Part shown: one piece after another, positions 11,251 through 22,531 of the stretch | Layout: each line of letters opens with the position of its first letter | Position numbering within the stretch: the stretch's first letter is position 1 | Assembly: GCF_029784135.1 (NCBI RefSeq) | Contig: NC_073744.1 | Coordinates: forward strand, 76,425,935-76,489,934 | Direction: 5' to 3' | Length of the DNA: 64,000 nucleotides | DNA from: Toxorhynchites rutilus septentrionalis | Taxonomy: Eukaryota > Arthropoda > Insecta > Diptera > Culicidae | The notes under the pieces: generated by a model | What the model was told of the DNA's origin: nothing | Seen by the model: the letters and a program-made list of their open reading frames with translations, nothing else | Database searches by the model: none | Program-made: the position numbers and the translations under genes

Positions 11251-11510
11251 TCATTGTTGATTTGAACAAAACAAACTGAAACACCTGAATTCACTCAAAT
11301 TAATTTGGACACCAAATCTGATGTTCCGGGACCAGACTTTGGAGATTTAGAAAAGCATCTGTAGATATCTACGTTTCGATCTCACTTGATCTTTGAAATA
11401 GCCGTGCACTTTGATTTGTTAACGAACCCAAAAAAATTAGAATTTCTCTTCGGGACAAATTTTGTTCGAAATCTAGTACACTAAAAATATCAACCCGAAA
11501 AAGATAAATA

Positions 11511-11845
11511 CAGTGGAACCTCGATTATCCGCGAGCGGATGATCTTCGTGGCGGTTTATCCGCGAAAACGAATTCCATAGTAATGCTACGGACATTCCCG
11601 GAAATTATCAGTGAGGTGTAGGATTTTGCATTTTTGTTTTGGTCATGACTTTCACATTTTTTGACTTCTGGTGTACACAACCTTATAGATGGATAGTTTG
11701 ATAATTCCTTTATTGATGAAACATAGTTATCATGCTGAAATATTGTGTTTGCCTCTCTTTTTTAGTCATTAATTGCATTATCCGCGATTTTCGTGATCCG
11801 CGGTGACCTAGCCAGACTGTTCCGCGGATAATCCGGGTTCTACTG
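11511..11845. mobile_element. Pogo/Tigger-type MITE with TA target duplication
   Basis: The left end CAGTGGAACCTCGATTATCC pairs with the right end, whose reverse complement is CAGTAGAACCCGGATTATCC. TA flanks both sides (11509-11510 and 11846-11847). CAGTNGAACCTCGATTATCCG ends are characteristic of pogo-like members of the Tc1/mariner superfamily. Length 335 bp, no coding region. Confidence 0.88.
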
Positions 11846-11859
11846 TAATACCAAATTCA

Positions 11860-13282
11860 GTTCGATTCGAGTTTGAATTGCATGTTTGCGGTAACGAAAT
11901 TGATCTTCATTCGAAAGTGGAAATGGATTTTAATTAGAATTAAGATTAGAAAGGAATTGGCCGATTTAGGGCTGTTTTCATTCTATCAAATTTTCTGTAT
12001 TACACATTTTTCCATGTAACGGAGAAACATGTTATTTGCAAGTGGATGCCATACAAATGAAACATAAATTTCTGCATTACTTGAGAATTAATCGAGCAAA
12101 CGAAACCAAATTTGGCATTTGAAGTTTTTAGGGTGCAATAAATGTTTCTATGATGGTTAGTCATTCCTACCCCTCTCTAAGAGGGGGGCTGCCATACAAA
12201 TGAAATACAAATTTCTGCATAACTCGAAAACTAATCAATCAAATGGAGTCAAATTTGGCATGTGAAGGTTTTAGGGGGCACGAAACGTTTCTATGGTGTT
12301 TCGACACTCCTCCCCCTCTCTAAAGAGGTGGGACTGAATAACTCCAGAACTAATCAAACAAATGGAATCAAACATGGCATAAAGGTTTTAGGGATCGATA
12401 AACGTTTCTATGGTGGTTTGACACTCCGCCCCCTCTCTAAGAGAGGGGCTGCCATACAAATGAAACAAAAAATTCTGCATAACTCGAAAACTAATCAATC
12501 AAATGGAGCCAAATAAGGCATGTGAAGGTTTGAGAGGGCGCAAAACGTGTCTATGGTGAATAGACATTCCTCCCTCTCTCTAGAGGGAGGCTGCCATACA
12601 AAAGAAACACAAACTTCAAAATAATTCTAGAACTAATCAAGCAAATTTGAGATCTGAGGGTTTTTGGATTTGAGAACAGTTTTTATGATGGTCTCTCTGA
12701 AATGGAGAGAGGGTCCCTTAAAAATAATACACATATTCCAACCAAATTGAAAATTTTCGGAAAACTATGAAGGAAAATGGGAAAATTCGGAGAATTAAAT
12801 TCGCATATGTTCTACAATTACATAGTGACAAACGTTGTTAGTCCGTTTAATGTTTGCGCTAACGAAATTGATCTTCGTTCGAAAGTCGAAATGGATTTCA
12901 ATGTGATAAAACGCACTCCTACATCTTCTTCTTGATAAGAGCAAAACTCGAGAAAGGAATTGTCCGATTTAGGGCTGTCTTTATGCTATCATATTGTCTC
13001 TATCAAACATTTATTTCATGTAACGGAAAAGCATGTTTTTTGCAAGTGGTTGAAAAATCTCGAACGAGAATTGTGTCTGTAAAAAATCTGATATTATAAT
13101 GACGAGTATTGGTAGAAGTACTAGGAATTTTATAGTAAAAGGTAATTTTGAAGGCTAGATTAGAAGATCAATCAATGAACAGTTCTACGATTGGACCAAT
13201 GAACGTGCGCTTAGTAAGAAAACATGAATGTGAGAACGAAAAATAAACTTTGGGCGGGACGAAGTTTGCCGGGTCAGCTAGT
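11860..13282 (+). mobile_element. Helitron-like non-autonomous element with internal tandem repeats
   Basis: The right end reads TTTGCCGGGTCAGCTAGT at 13265-13282, preceded by TGGGCGGGACGAAG. A CTAGT terminus after GC-rich DNA is what insect Helitrons show, and no inverted repeats or target duplication are visible. A segment of about 190 bp is present twice, at about 11880-12050 and 12845-13040 (ACGAAATTGATCTTC, GGATTT.AAT, AAAGGAATTG.CCGATTTAGG), on either side of the tandem array at 12040-12730. The 5' TC end was not located, so the left limit is approximate. Confidence 0.5.
12040..12730 (+). repeat. Tandem array, about five units of about 130 bp
   Basis: Each unit carries CTGCCATACAAATGAAA, TTCTGCATAACTCGAAAACT, AATCAATCAAATGGA, AAATTTGGCATGTGAAGG, GTTTCTATGGTGGTT and a C-rich/G-rich inverted motif CCCCTCTCTAAGAGGGG. 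Units have diverged by substitutions and small indels. A single broken unit is at 43320-43400. Confidence 0.85.
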
Positions 13283-14289
13283 TATCTATAATAAGTATAT
13301 ACATTGTTTTTCAATGGGAGTAACTTTTCCGTGTTCATCGAAGATCGAAAGGGAATAATCTTCTGATGCGGAGAAATCCAATATTTCATTTTAAATTCCT
13401 TCCATTTTCTGTGATTTAGAGTGATTAGAGTGATTTGATAAACATAATTTTTTGCTACTATTAACTCTTTTTTTCTTATTTTGTTACTTAGTCTGGGTTG
13501 ACTAGAAAAAACAAATACAAATTAACAAATTTTCCAGTTTTCTATGTACAATAAGGTTAGCTTTCGATCTCTACCTTCGATATAATGTTATCGTTTTTCA
13601 AGCTTCAACGAAGGTGATAATAATGATTCATTTAACACTTCGACTGTTTCACCGAATCATATTGTGGAACACCAGCAGGTTACAAAATCGGACCTCATGA
13701 GCGAGTTACCCATTTCACTGGTATTCCAATGTCGCAATTTGATTCCGATGAATCGGATTTCAACTAGGATATGTAAAACGTTTGTATTTCGTGCAAAAGA
13801 TGGAACCTCTCCGACAGAGAGGAACATAGATTGCCCCAAAACTGCTCATTGCGTGGCTGAATGTTATGTGTAAAATAATGAATAACCAGCGAAAATCGAG
13901 TCACGTGGTGATTGTAGCAATGTCAGTCAATGAATGTTGAATTAGGGAGAGCAGCTCATTTGTTTTTTTTCCAATAAAAAGCACTCGTTATAGGTAATAG
14001 AATAAATTGGAAGTACATGAAAATCACTTGCCACTGAATGAATTGGATTATTTTTATCTTATCATAAATGATGTGTATCGCTCGTGCTACGGTGATTCAT
14101 AAACGGCATTACCACGTTGCACCCTACACGATGACGCCTCCCATGACAACAATTTACTTTTCTATGATCGTTTTGTGCTGCAAACCGTTAGTCACTAACA
14201 AAGTTGAGCGCGGACTTAACTTCAGCCAATTAACACAATTTTCTCACCTTCCATTCAACAACGATTGTGTATTTCTGCTTGTATTTCAG
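13283..14289. other. Probable Rab11 intron sequence; no separate gene recognised
   Basis: AT-rich DNA up to the acceptor TTGTATTTCAG at 14289. A 69-codon + strand open frame at 13664-13870 has no recognisable domain. The short first coding exon of Rab11 (about 14 residues in other insects) was looked for and not found. Confidence 0.45.
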
Positions 14290-15122
<833 letters not shown>

Positions 15123-15400
15123 CCGCCACAAGCAGAGCCTGTTCTTATTTCTGCTGCTACAACAATTAGATCTACTACTGCATCTACTACTATTACTACA
15201 ACTACTACAATTATTACTACTATTATTATTACTGCAACAGCAAAACCATCAACCGAAGCAAAAACAAGGAAGGAGTTCTTTCACGATAGTAATAATAGTT
15301 CCGGTAATATGCTTTTGATTTGAACAAAGAGTAAAAAGAGAATTAAAATGAAATGTTATAACAAAAAAAGCCGTATATAAAAAATAAAGTAGTCAAATTG
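15123..15400 (+). other. Rab11 3' UTR with (ACT)n-type microsatellite and poly(A) signal
   Basis: Follows the Rab11 stop. A CTACTACTG/ACTATTACT trinucleotide tract fills about 15160-15240, and AATAAA occurs at 15383-15388, a possible cleavage signal. A further AATAAA-like site near 15405 is an alternative. Confidence 0.55.
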
Positions 15401-15658
15401 GAAAATAAAACAAGAGCAAATACCTGCTAATCAATTACGACACACTACTAAATACCCCCTTTAAAATCGAATTGGAAAATACATATTTTTCACTGGTACT
15501 AGATGTCAAATTTTTCACACGGGCAACCGATGAAATTTAATATAGCTGTTTGAGGAACAAAGAGTGCTAATCCTGTTACGTAACGTTTTCATTATGTCTA
15601 CATTAAAAGGCATTCGCGCTGAACAGACTTTTTTTTTATTAACTTTTAACTATTTTAG

Positions 15659-15718
15659 GACTGGTATGAATCAAATATGAGCTCACGCTACCTATGCAGT
15701 GAAAACTATCACATTGAC
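15659..15718 (+). other. Exon-like 60-bp stretch of unknown gene
   Basis: A T-rich tract and TATTTTAG acceptor lead into 20 open codons beginning DWYESNMSSRY and end at a GTAAGA donor. It lies about 540 bp beyond the Rab11 stop. It could be an alternative 3' exon or chance; no family match is recognised. Confidence 0.2.
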
Positions 15719-16925
15719 GTAAGACACATTTGCGAAACAAAGAAGCTTACACTGGGGTTTATTCGATAGGATATGTTTGAACTATTTGGTGGATTCAATA
15801 TTACACACCTTCACAAAGAGCAACGCAAAGTAAGCTAGTAGAAAATCCGCTTTAGAGTAATATGCAGCTTCTCGTAATAACAAGAAGGTTCAGCTAAGTT
15901 GGATTGAGAGTGAACATTGTTTGAGAGAAGTTAGAAAACATATTTGGAATGCCAGAATAAACTTTGCGAAGGAGATGAGCAAAATCGGTGGTGAAGTGAG
16001 TTCTTTTATTTTACTTATGTTTATTCTTGTCTATAAATATTTCGCGTAAGGAGTTGTCATTATCTGCAAGGTCTGAGAACCTGACGAGGTGAGTATTAAG
16101 CTCGAATCCAGTCGAAGAGAAACCTTATAGCAAACGAAATAGTTATAAGAGCAATCATTTTCCTGTGACGTGTCCTTGATTCCTGAAAGCCTTGTCGTTC
16201 ATACTCGACTATTTAGTTTGTTCATCAGTCTTGGTTTGCAATTTAGGTATCCTATTCACTCTCTACCGTGTAGCACCAAGTTATATATGCGTATTTTCGA
16301 CTTGCAGAATGCAGCAAACATCAATTGCTTTGTAGGTAAAATCACACGAAAAGCAGTAATTGTAGTAATTGTTAAGCTAAACGGCATGAAACAAAGGATG
16401 GTCATTATTTATATAGGAAAAAATGTAAAGTAATACATAAAACAAAATAAAACATTGCAAAAGGTATATATTAACAGGAATAATAAATTGAAGAAGTAAA
16501 GACATAAATGCTGCAATCCAGATTGAACAGTTGGAAAAATCAAATTAACGAAAACAAATTGACAAAATTTGCACCAATTTTATGTTGAACAATTGGTTTA
16601 CAATTTACTTTTATATACTATTAAACAATATACTCTATTATTATTACAAACATTTTACTGCTGCTCGAATATTTTTTTGTTTTATAATATAATATCGCAT
16701 CCCTGCTTCTTCGTGTGTTACACAATTTCCAAATCTTAATACTTTAGATCTCTGAATTGTTGAAGTGCTTACAAACAAACAGCTAAAGTTATTATGAAAT
16801 AATGGGCCATATTACATGATTCGTGTCGAACAGAATTTTGCTCGTTAACTATTTTACGAGCAAGTCAGTAGTATCGATCGCGTGAAAGCTATCGATGCAT
16901 CTGTAATAACTCTTTTGAGTTAAAC
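15719..16925. other. AT-rich spacer, possibly extended Rab11 3' UTR
   Basis: No coding region or repeat structure that I can support. An 87-codon open frame at 16170-16433 (+) looks incidental. Several AATAAA sites are present near 16447-16490. Confidence 0.3.
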
Positions 16926-17340
16926 TATACCATATCATATCGTGTTTTTCATTATCAAATCCATAGTCAATGGCACCCATCGGTATCGAATCATCATCGA
17001 TACTTCGGTTTTCGCTAAATGCTCCGTTAGGTTCAACTGCATAGGAGAAATGGAATTGAAAAACGACAAACGGGAGAAAGAGATGTTGGTGGTTGAAAGG
17101 AGATTGGCAGAAAACTTCTGCATTTTATCTTTCGAATAATGTGATTATCATACCACTTCGTTTTGCCAGAAACAGATTATTAATGCTCAAATGGTAAAAT
17201 ATACACTATCATATATTTCGTATTCGTCATTATCAAATCCATAGTCAATGGCGCCCATCGGTATCGAATTATAATCGACACCACGATTTTCGCTGAATGC
17301 TTTTTTCAGTTCGGCCTGCCAAAACTTTTCTGAACTCTAA
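16926..17340 (-). repeat. Duplicated histone-unit spacer
   Basis: A block of about 120 bp (TCATTATCAAATCCATAGTC, then ATGGC.CCCATCGGTATCGAA, then TTTTCGCT.AATGCT) occurs at about 16940-17065 and again at 17220-17330, and a third time at 22365-22460, each time on the 3' side of an H3 remnant. The segment 17125-17160 also matches 3511 and 23640 (TTTTATCTTTCGAAT and GATTATCATACCACT), so the spacer itself was duplicated. Confidence 0.7.
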
Positions 17341-17355
17341 TCCATCAAATTTGGT

Positions 17356-17370
17356 GTCCCTGAAAGGGCC
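17356..17370 (-). terminator. Histone mRNA 3' stem-loop (decayed, shortened loop)
   Basis: On the minus strand GGCCCTTTCAGGGAC follows the H3 stop by about 57 bases. It is one loop base shorter than the canonical GGCCCTTTTCAGGGCC hairpin that ends replication-dependent histone mRNAs. The position and sequence identify the host gene as a cluster-type H3. Confidence 0.75.
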
Positions 17371-17426
17371 GTTGATTATGTGCTAAGGTACTAAGATAAT
17401 AATGACTAAAGCGGAAGCGCGGCTGT

Positions 17427-17731
17427 TTAAGCACGCTCTACTCGGATACGACTGACCAGCTGAATGTCCTTGGGCATGATGTGACGCATTTTGCGTGGCC
17501 TAGCACACAAATTGGTATCTTCGAACAGGCCGACTAAATATGCCTCGCTTGCCTCCTGCAGTGTCATAACGACGGAAAACTTTGAAAGCGCAAGTTGGTT
17601 TTGAAGTCCTGGGTATCAAAAGAAATCTAAATCAAAAGGCGACGATTCCCGGTCGGTAGCGATGTGGTTTCCTCACACCTCCTGTGGCTGGTACGCTTTT
17701 TCGAGCTGCTTTCGTGGGTGTTTGAAAGAAA
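17427..17731 (-). pseudogene. Histone H3 pseudogene 1 (internal deletion, N-terminus lost)
   Basis: Core nucleosome histone H3, minus strand. The conserved C-terminus is clear: [19 protein letters not shown], then [16 protein letters not shown] and the stop. Upstream is [19 protein letters not shown]-type sequence and [11 protein letters not shown]. The segment between RPGTVALREIRRYQ and AQDFKTDLRFQ is mostly gone, and MARTKQTARKSTGG is missing because a Jockey LINE is inserted just upstream (17747-21499). The promoter of this gene now lies beyond the LINE at about 21641. Substitutions in otherwise invariant positions (for example VSRIRVERA for ARRIRGERA) show long decay. Confidence 0.85.
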
Positions 17732-18054
17732 ATAATGACGAAAGCACTTTTTTTACTTAAATTTTCTTTATTTTCCATGGATTATACAAAGTTTTAACAT
17801 TATAAGTGATCTGCCTTACTTCTAGCACTACATCTTTGTTATTTTTTTTAAAATATATTTATTATTGTTAATGATGAGTTTTGACTCATCCTATTTTTAT
17901 TTTTAACGTTTCAATACGTTTTGTATATTTTAATTATTAAAATATAACCCTACCTACCTTAACTAATTTTAACCTAAACCATAATCTAGCTGTACAGATT
18001 TCGTATGATTTGATTGTTGGAGGCTTGGCAGCAACCCCTGAATCTTTCTACCAA

Positions 18055-18865
18055 CAGTTAAATTTTTTCATCCAACGGCAGGATATTAGCCAACTCGTGT
18101 ATCTCAGTGTTTCGTGTCCTAGGTGGACTCTTCAAGATCATACGAAGGATCTTGTTTTGAATTCTCTGTAATCTTAGTTTATGACTTAGTTTATGAAAAG
18201 TATGGTCTGGGTCTTCGCCGCATTGATACAAATTCTCCATTTGTTGGAATATTCTGAAAGGACGTCCAAGCCTCTCTGAAGTTTGGCACTCTACCCTTGT
18301 AAATGATTGCGGTGTCATCTGCGAACAGCGACAGAACGCCATCATCCGGAAGGGGAGGAAGACCTGATGTGAAGATGTTGGAGAGTATTGGCTCAAGAAT
18401 ACTTCCTTTGGGTACTCCGGCGTTAATGTTAAATGAATCTAAGTTCGTGCCATTCAGAGAGACCCGGAATATTCTGTTGGAAAGATAATTTTTGATTATC
18501 TTCACTAGGAAAATCGGAAAATTGTATCTGTGTAGCTTGTACATCAGGCCATCATGCCAGACATTGTCGAAAGCTTTTTCAACGTCCAACAATGCCATAG
18601 CAGATGTTTTTGCAACCGACTTGTTTCGTCTGATAATGTTACAAACTCTTGTCAGTTGATGAACAGTGGATCGTCCCTTTCGGAATCCGAATTGTTTCTC
18701 AAGAAAAACATTGTTCTCCTCAGCAATAGTGACCAGTCTAAAAAGAAAAGCTTTTTCCAAAAGTTTAGAAATAGCTGACAGTAGACTTATGGGACGATAG
18801 CTAGAAGGCCTAGAAGGATCCTTCCCAGGTTTGAGGATTGGTATGACTTTGGCTATCTTCCAGCT
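18055..18865 (-). pseudogene. Jockey ORF2: reverse transcriptase and C-terminus
   Basis: Reads RPSSYRPISLLSAISKLLEK, then QFGFRKGRSTVHQL, a catalytic-box-A-like MALLDVEKAFDNVWHDG, then NAGVPKGSILEPILSN and the active-site LFADDTAI. Soon after this the frame breaks, and a deletion joins to the C-terminal region NKILRMILKSPPRTRNTEIHEL, ending at about 18055. The gene would copy the element's RNA into DNA at the target site. The stop and deletion make it inactive. Confidence 0.85.
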
Positions 18866-19852
18866 CTAGGGAAAGTAACCAAGTCGGTGGCATTGATTAA
18901 ATATAAATGCTAAATGATGGTAGAATCTGTCACTCAAATTTTTGAGTTCCAGATGTTGAAACCTGGGGCCTTCATATTCTTCGAATTTTTCAGAGGCCAA
19001 CAGTTCGTCAGCTGTGATATCTTGATTGATTGGAACAATAAATTGACTTTGATCAATGCGGTGATTTCTATCTGAAACGGAAATCTCAAAGGGACTAATG
19101 ATGTCCAGCCCAAGATTGTGGGAGTTGACGAAGTGCTGTCCTATCTCATTGGCCTTCTCTGCAGGTGTCACCAAAACGACCTGTTGTGCTGTTAACCGAA
19201 ATAAGAGGGGTAAGCGGAGGAATAGGTCTAGGTTTGCTTTTCAAAACTTTGGCTAGTTTAAAAATGGACGAGCACAATCTGGAAGAGACTGAAGCAAGCT
19301 TGAGAAGTTACTATTACGGAGCTCCACGAGTCTGGCTTTGGAATTTTGGAAAGATTGATTGAATTTGTTTTGAAGAACCGAAGGCCAGTCCTCTGATACT
19401 GCCTCCGGTATATGTTACGAATTTTAATATAGTATTTGGTAGTAGAATCAATGATTAAGGGGTTGCTCACCTTGGGAATGATCCGAACGTGCTGTTTACG
19501 AGCCTGTGCAATCGCCGATTCGATCTCTTCCAGCGATGATGTTGATAGGACCGACAGATGACTCTACTTCTACTCCAATGGCTTCGATAATTTTCGTTCG
19601 GAAACTTGGCATCAGGCGACAGGTGACGTTGCACCTCACAGCAATAGCCACTCCTCCTCCTCCAGAACTGGTTCTATCTAGCCTCAGAAGTCGGAAATCG
19701 GAAAAGTAAACGTTGATCTCCGGCTTTAGGTGGGTCTCAGTAATAATAGCGATATCGATTTCTTTGGAGTTGAAAAAATCGAGAAGCTCGATGTGTTTGT
19801 TCTTAATCGAACAAGCGTTCCAGTTGGCGAAGTTGATAAATTCACGGTCCAT
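18866..19852 (-). pseudogene. Jockey ORF2 N-terminal part: truncated endonuclease and linker
   Basis: Starts MDREFINFANWNACSIKNKH with the endonuclease asparagine motif, then IAIITETHL (catalytic glutamate) and FRLLRLDRTSSGGGGVAI. The frame runs into a deletion after VGPINI and resumes in the linker SLEEIESAIAQARKQHVRI, with IRNIYRRQYQRTGL. A further frame carries the segment before the reverse transcriptase (ANEIGQHFVNSHNLGLDI). The C-terminal catalytic half (GDFN, SDH) is missing. Confidence 0.8.
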
Positions 19853-19921
19853 ATTTGTTGATGAAGGATGTAACGGCTTGAAGCTGTTGTGTTCTGGTAC
19901 GACAGGTACTCATGATAATCA

Positions 19922-21383
19922 TCACCTCAGACACGATTTCGACCAGTTCCTCCGTTGTAAAGGGTGGATCGTCATTAAGGCAGCGGCATCAGCATATGAC
20001 AATCCTGGAACACGGGCCGAACCTTGGTTTGGTTGATTTGCTGCTATGCCGAGGCAACTTTGAGCTGAGTGGCCAGGATTAACCGCTTGCTTGTTTGAAG
20101 AGATCGGAGCGGAAGCTCGATGATTATTTAAAGGAAGCGGTTCCAGGTTCGGAACCACTCGAGGGGGCTGAAGCGCTGGATAATGTGATTCAGTGTTAGC
20201 TGGAGAAAGACGAGCACTGCGTCGACGACCAGGCTGATTTTCTATCGTTGACTTGTGACGGATGTCGATGAATTCTGCTCGCTTGGTACAGGTGCGGGTT
20301 GTGGCACGATGATTCTCGCCACAGTTCGTGCATTTCGGATCGATGTCATCTGCTTGAGCACAGGACCCAGTGAGATGGTTACCAGAGCACTTGTCGCAGC
20401 GCGGTTTCATGTGCCAGTTTTTTATACTATGAGCAAATCAAAGGCAGTTCAGGCACTGTGTCATGTCACGATGCTGCGGTCGGTAATGCTACCAAGTGAT
20501 GATGACTTGAAACATATCCTGGATTTCCTTTAGAGCACCAATGGTAGTGGAACCCTTAACGAAATGGATCAGAAACAACTGATCCCGGCAGCTCTGATTG
20601 GTTGACTCTCGTCTAGTCATCGGATAGACGGCCATTGGTTTCAGCCCGCGCTGCATTAGTTCAGACTGAACGTCAGTTGCTTCGAATGGTGGTAGTCCTC
20701 GTAGCACCACCTTCAGTGGCGCCGACGGTAAAGTGCGATTCACATACAACATTCACGTCAAGTTCACGTTCCGTCTCGTCACGTTGCGTCAATTATTCTT
20801 CCAAGCAGTTCTTATGCAAACATTCACATACACCGGCAACGGCAACTTCGACTTGCCGTTGCTGGTGTATGTGAATGCTTCAAAAGGAATTGCATGGAAG
20901 AATAATTGACGCAACGTTATGTGACGGAACGTGAACGTGACGTGAATATTATATGTGAATCGCGCTTAAATCGTGCGTGAAGAATTCAACTCCTTTCGAT
21001 TTTAAAAAGGAGCCGACCTTGGTATATTCCTGCATGCTGGAGCACACGATTTTAGTTCCTACGCTGCACAGTTTGAAACACAGTGGCTGGAGGTTCTGTT
21101 GAGTGAGCTCGGGTTTGAGGTTGTTGACATCTTTCCTGGAGGTGAAAAGCGGGGGAATCCGCTCCTTCTTCATGATTGTAGCACCTTCAGAGTTTTCCGG
21201 CAGTACCGAGTACAAGTTGCTCTGGAGGAGACGATTCGTTCTTTCATCCGTTGGGGCGTTGGTTTGAGTGCGGGCCTTCTTCTTCGGGGCACCAGTAGCT
21301 GGTTCGGACGTACGTCCACAACCCATGTTGAATTCATTGGCGATATCCACCAAGCACGCTAAAGCGTGTGACGCCGAATCCAC
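19922..21383 (-). pseudogene. Jockey ORF1 (gag-like, zinc knuckles), interrupted by a MITE and stops
   Basis: A nucleic-acid-binding protein that packages the LINE RNA. It starts MDSASHALACLVDIANEF at 21383, is cut by the MITE at 20732-20966, and continues LPSAPLKVVLRGLPPFEATD. Removing the MITE and one TAA copy restores a continuous frame. Two in-frame stops follow at about 20490 and 20440. Then come three cysteine knuckles: CLNC....H....C, CDKCSGNHLTGSC and CTNCGENHRATTRTC. The architecture (conserved pre-knuckle domain plus three knuckles) is that of Jockey-clade gag. Confidence 0.85.
20732..20966. mobile_element. MITE with TAA target duplication (Tourist/PIF-Harbinger-like), 235 bp
   Basis: Long imperfect inverted repeats start AGTGCGATTCACATACAACA at the left, and the reverse complement of the right end reads AGCGCGATTCACATATAATA. 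The symmetry runs through GACGCAACGT and GGAAGAATAATTGAC almost to the centre. The flanking 3-bp repeat TAA (20729-20731, 20967-20969) fits the PIF/Harbinger group. It lies inside the Jockey ORF1, whose frame is restored on its removal. Confidence 0.88.
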
Positions 21384-21513
21384 TTCCAGCGCGGGTAAAA
21401 AAAAAGAATGGAAAAAACCAAAAATAGAAAACTACCTGACTATAGCTAAAAGATAGAGCAGTAAAAAATCACGTGTTGTTGGTACGAATGACATACACAG
21501 AATGACGAATGCA

Positions 21514-21614
21514 CTTTTTTTTCACTTAAATTCTTTTTATTTCTTAATTTGGTTTACATTATAATAAAGTACTACATATCAAGTGATCAACCTAGGGTTC
21601 TACATCTTTAAGTT
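21514..21614 (-). mobile_element. 5'-truncated 3' end of a Jockey LINE (about 100 bp)
   Basis: Matches the 3' end at 17747-17845 (CACTT..TTTTACTTAAATT, TCTACATCTTT). It is flanked by a perfect 14-bp repeat GAATGACGAATGCA at 21500-21513 and 21615-21628. Confidence 0.8.
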
Positions 21615-21640
21615 GAATGACGAATGCAAATGAAACGTTG

Positions 21641-21650
21641 TGTTTTATAC
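21641..21650 (-). promoter_or_regulatory. Orphaned TATA box of H3 pseudogene 1
   Basis: Reads GTATAAAACA on the minus strand, followed by ACGTTTCATTTGCATTCGTC leader. The promoter of H3 pseudogene 2 has the same layout (GGGTATAAAACATGACG). The coding part is now 3.9 kb away, across the LINE. Confidence 0.65.
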
Positions 21651-21659
21651 TCAGATAGT

Positions 21660-22480
21660 GTGGATTGTATACCCGACCTCTTTCACATTCTTTTCATTAT
21701 ATTTGTAGCTCAGCCTAAGAGAGAAACGAATAACATCGAAGTAAGTATACAGAAATGTATTTGAATCCGGATGCTTTTTAATCCGGACACTTTGCATTAC
21801 ATTCAATATCATACCGTAGCCATACATTTGGGCATGTTGAATTAATTCGATTGTAAAGTAACTATCAACTCTGTAACTCTGTAAAAGAGAGTGGACTCGA
21901 CTGAAAATTTTCAGTTCGGCCTGCAGAAACGAAATGAATTGGGAGAGAACAGCCTAATGCATAGACGTGTGAGTGTGAGTTTCCCCATCTCACATTCCAA
22001 AAAGATTCATGGGTTTCCAAGTGGGAGCGCTACATACGGATACGGATGATTTCAAAGCTATTTTTAAGCTATTGAAACAATTTTTCGAGTCAATAAATAG
22101 CAATCATATAACTCTTGAACATTTTATATTTTGTATGAAATGATTATCATACAGTTCCGTTGGTCCGAAGTAGAATGATTAACGTTAAAAGAAGTAATGG
22201 ATTCCTCCTTGGAGTTACTCAGCAAAAATAAAGCCCTTTCGCAACAATTAGAAACGATAAACCGTTTTCCGATTCGCATACAAATAATTTTATAATGCAG
22301 CTTTCCTCAAAGTGATTTCTTCGATATGGTGAAATATCCACTACATCATGTCATATATTTCGTATTCTCCATTATCAAATCCATAGTCAATGACACCCTT
22401 CGGTATCGGAATTATCATCGACACCACGATTTTCGCTAAATGTTCCTTTTAGTTCTGCAGAAACTTCTCTGAACTCTAAT
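21660..22480. repeat. Histone-unit spacer between the two H3 remnants
   Basis: Contains blocks shared with other histone-flanking DNA: CCTAATGCATAGACGTGTGAGTG (compare 23018), GCTATTGAAACAATTTTT (compare 3465 and 23590), TGATTATCATAC (compare 23660) and the CCATAGTCAATG block at 22378. No coding region was recognised. Confidence 0.6.
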
Positions 22481-22493
22481 CCATCAAATTTGG

Positions 22494-22509
22494 TGCCCTG
22501 AAAAGGGCC
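22494..22509 (-). terminator. Histone mRNA 3' stem-loop of H3 pseudogene 2
   Basis: On the minus strand GGCCCTTTTCAGGGCA matches the canonical replication-dependent histone hairpin GGCCCTTTTCAGGGCC except for the last base of the stem. It lies about 23 bases past the position of the lost stop codon. Confidence 0.88.
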
Positions 22510-22531
22510 GTTGATTATATGCTAAGGTAAT

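Larger units (their letters stand above)
17747..21499 (-). mobile_element. Jockey-clade LINE (Juan-like), decayed, inserted in histone H3 gene
   Basis: A non-LTR retrotransposon on the minus strand: ORF1 (19922-21383), then ORF2 with endonuclease, reverse transcriptase and C-terminal region, and a 3' end with AATAAAG and an A-rich tail at 17747-17760. Internal deletions remove most of the endonuclease and the part after the FADD box. Flanks AATGACGAAAGCAC (17733-17746) and AATGACGAATGCAC (21501-21514) differ by one base and look like the target duplication. A second short 3' end of the same family is directly adjacent (21514-21614). Confidence 0.85.

Noticed and set aside
12040..12730. CRISPR-like array
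   Set aside because: Eukaryotic context, units of about 130 bp without unique spacers; a diverged tandem repeat.
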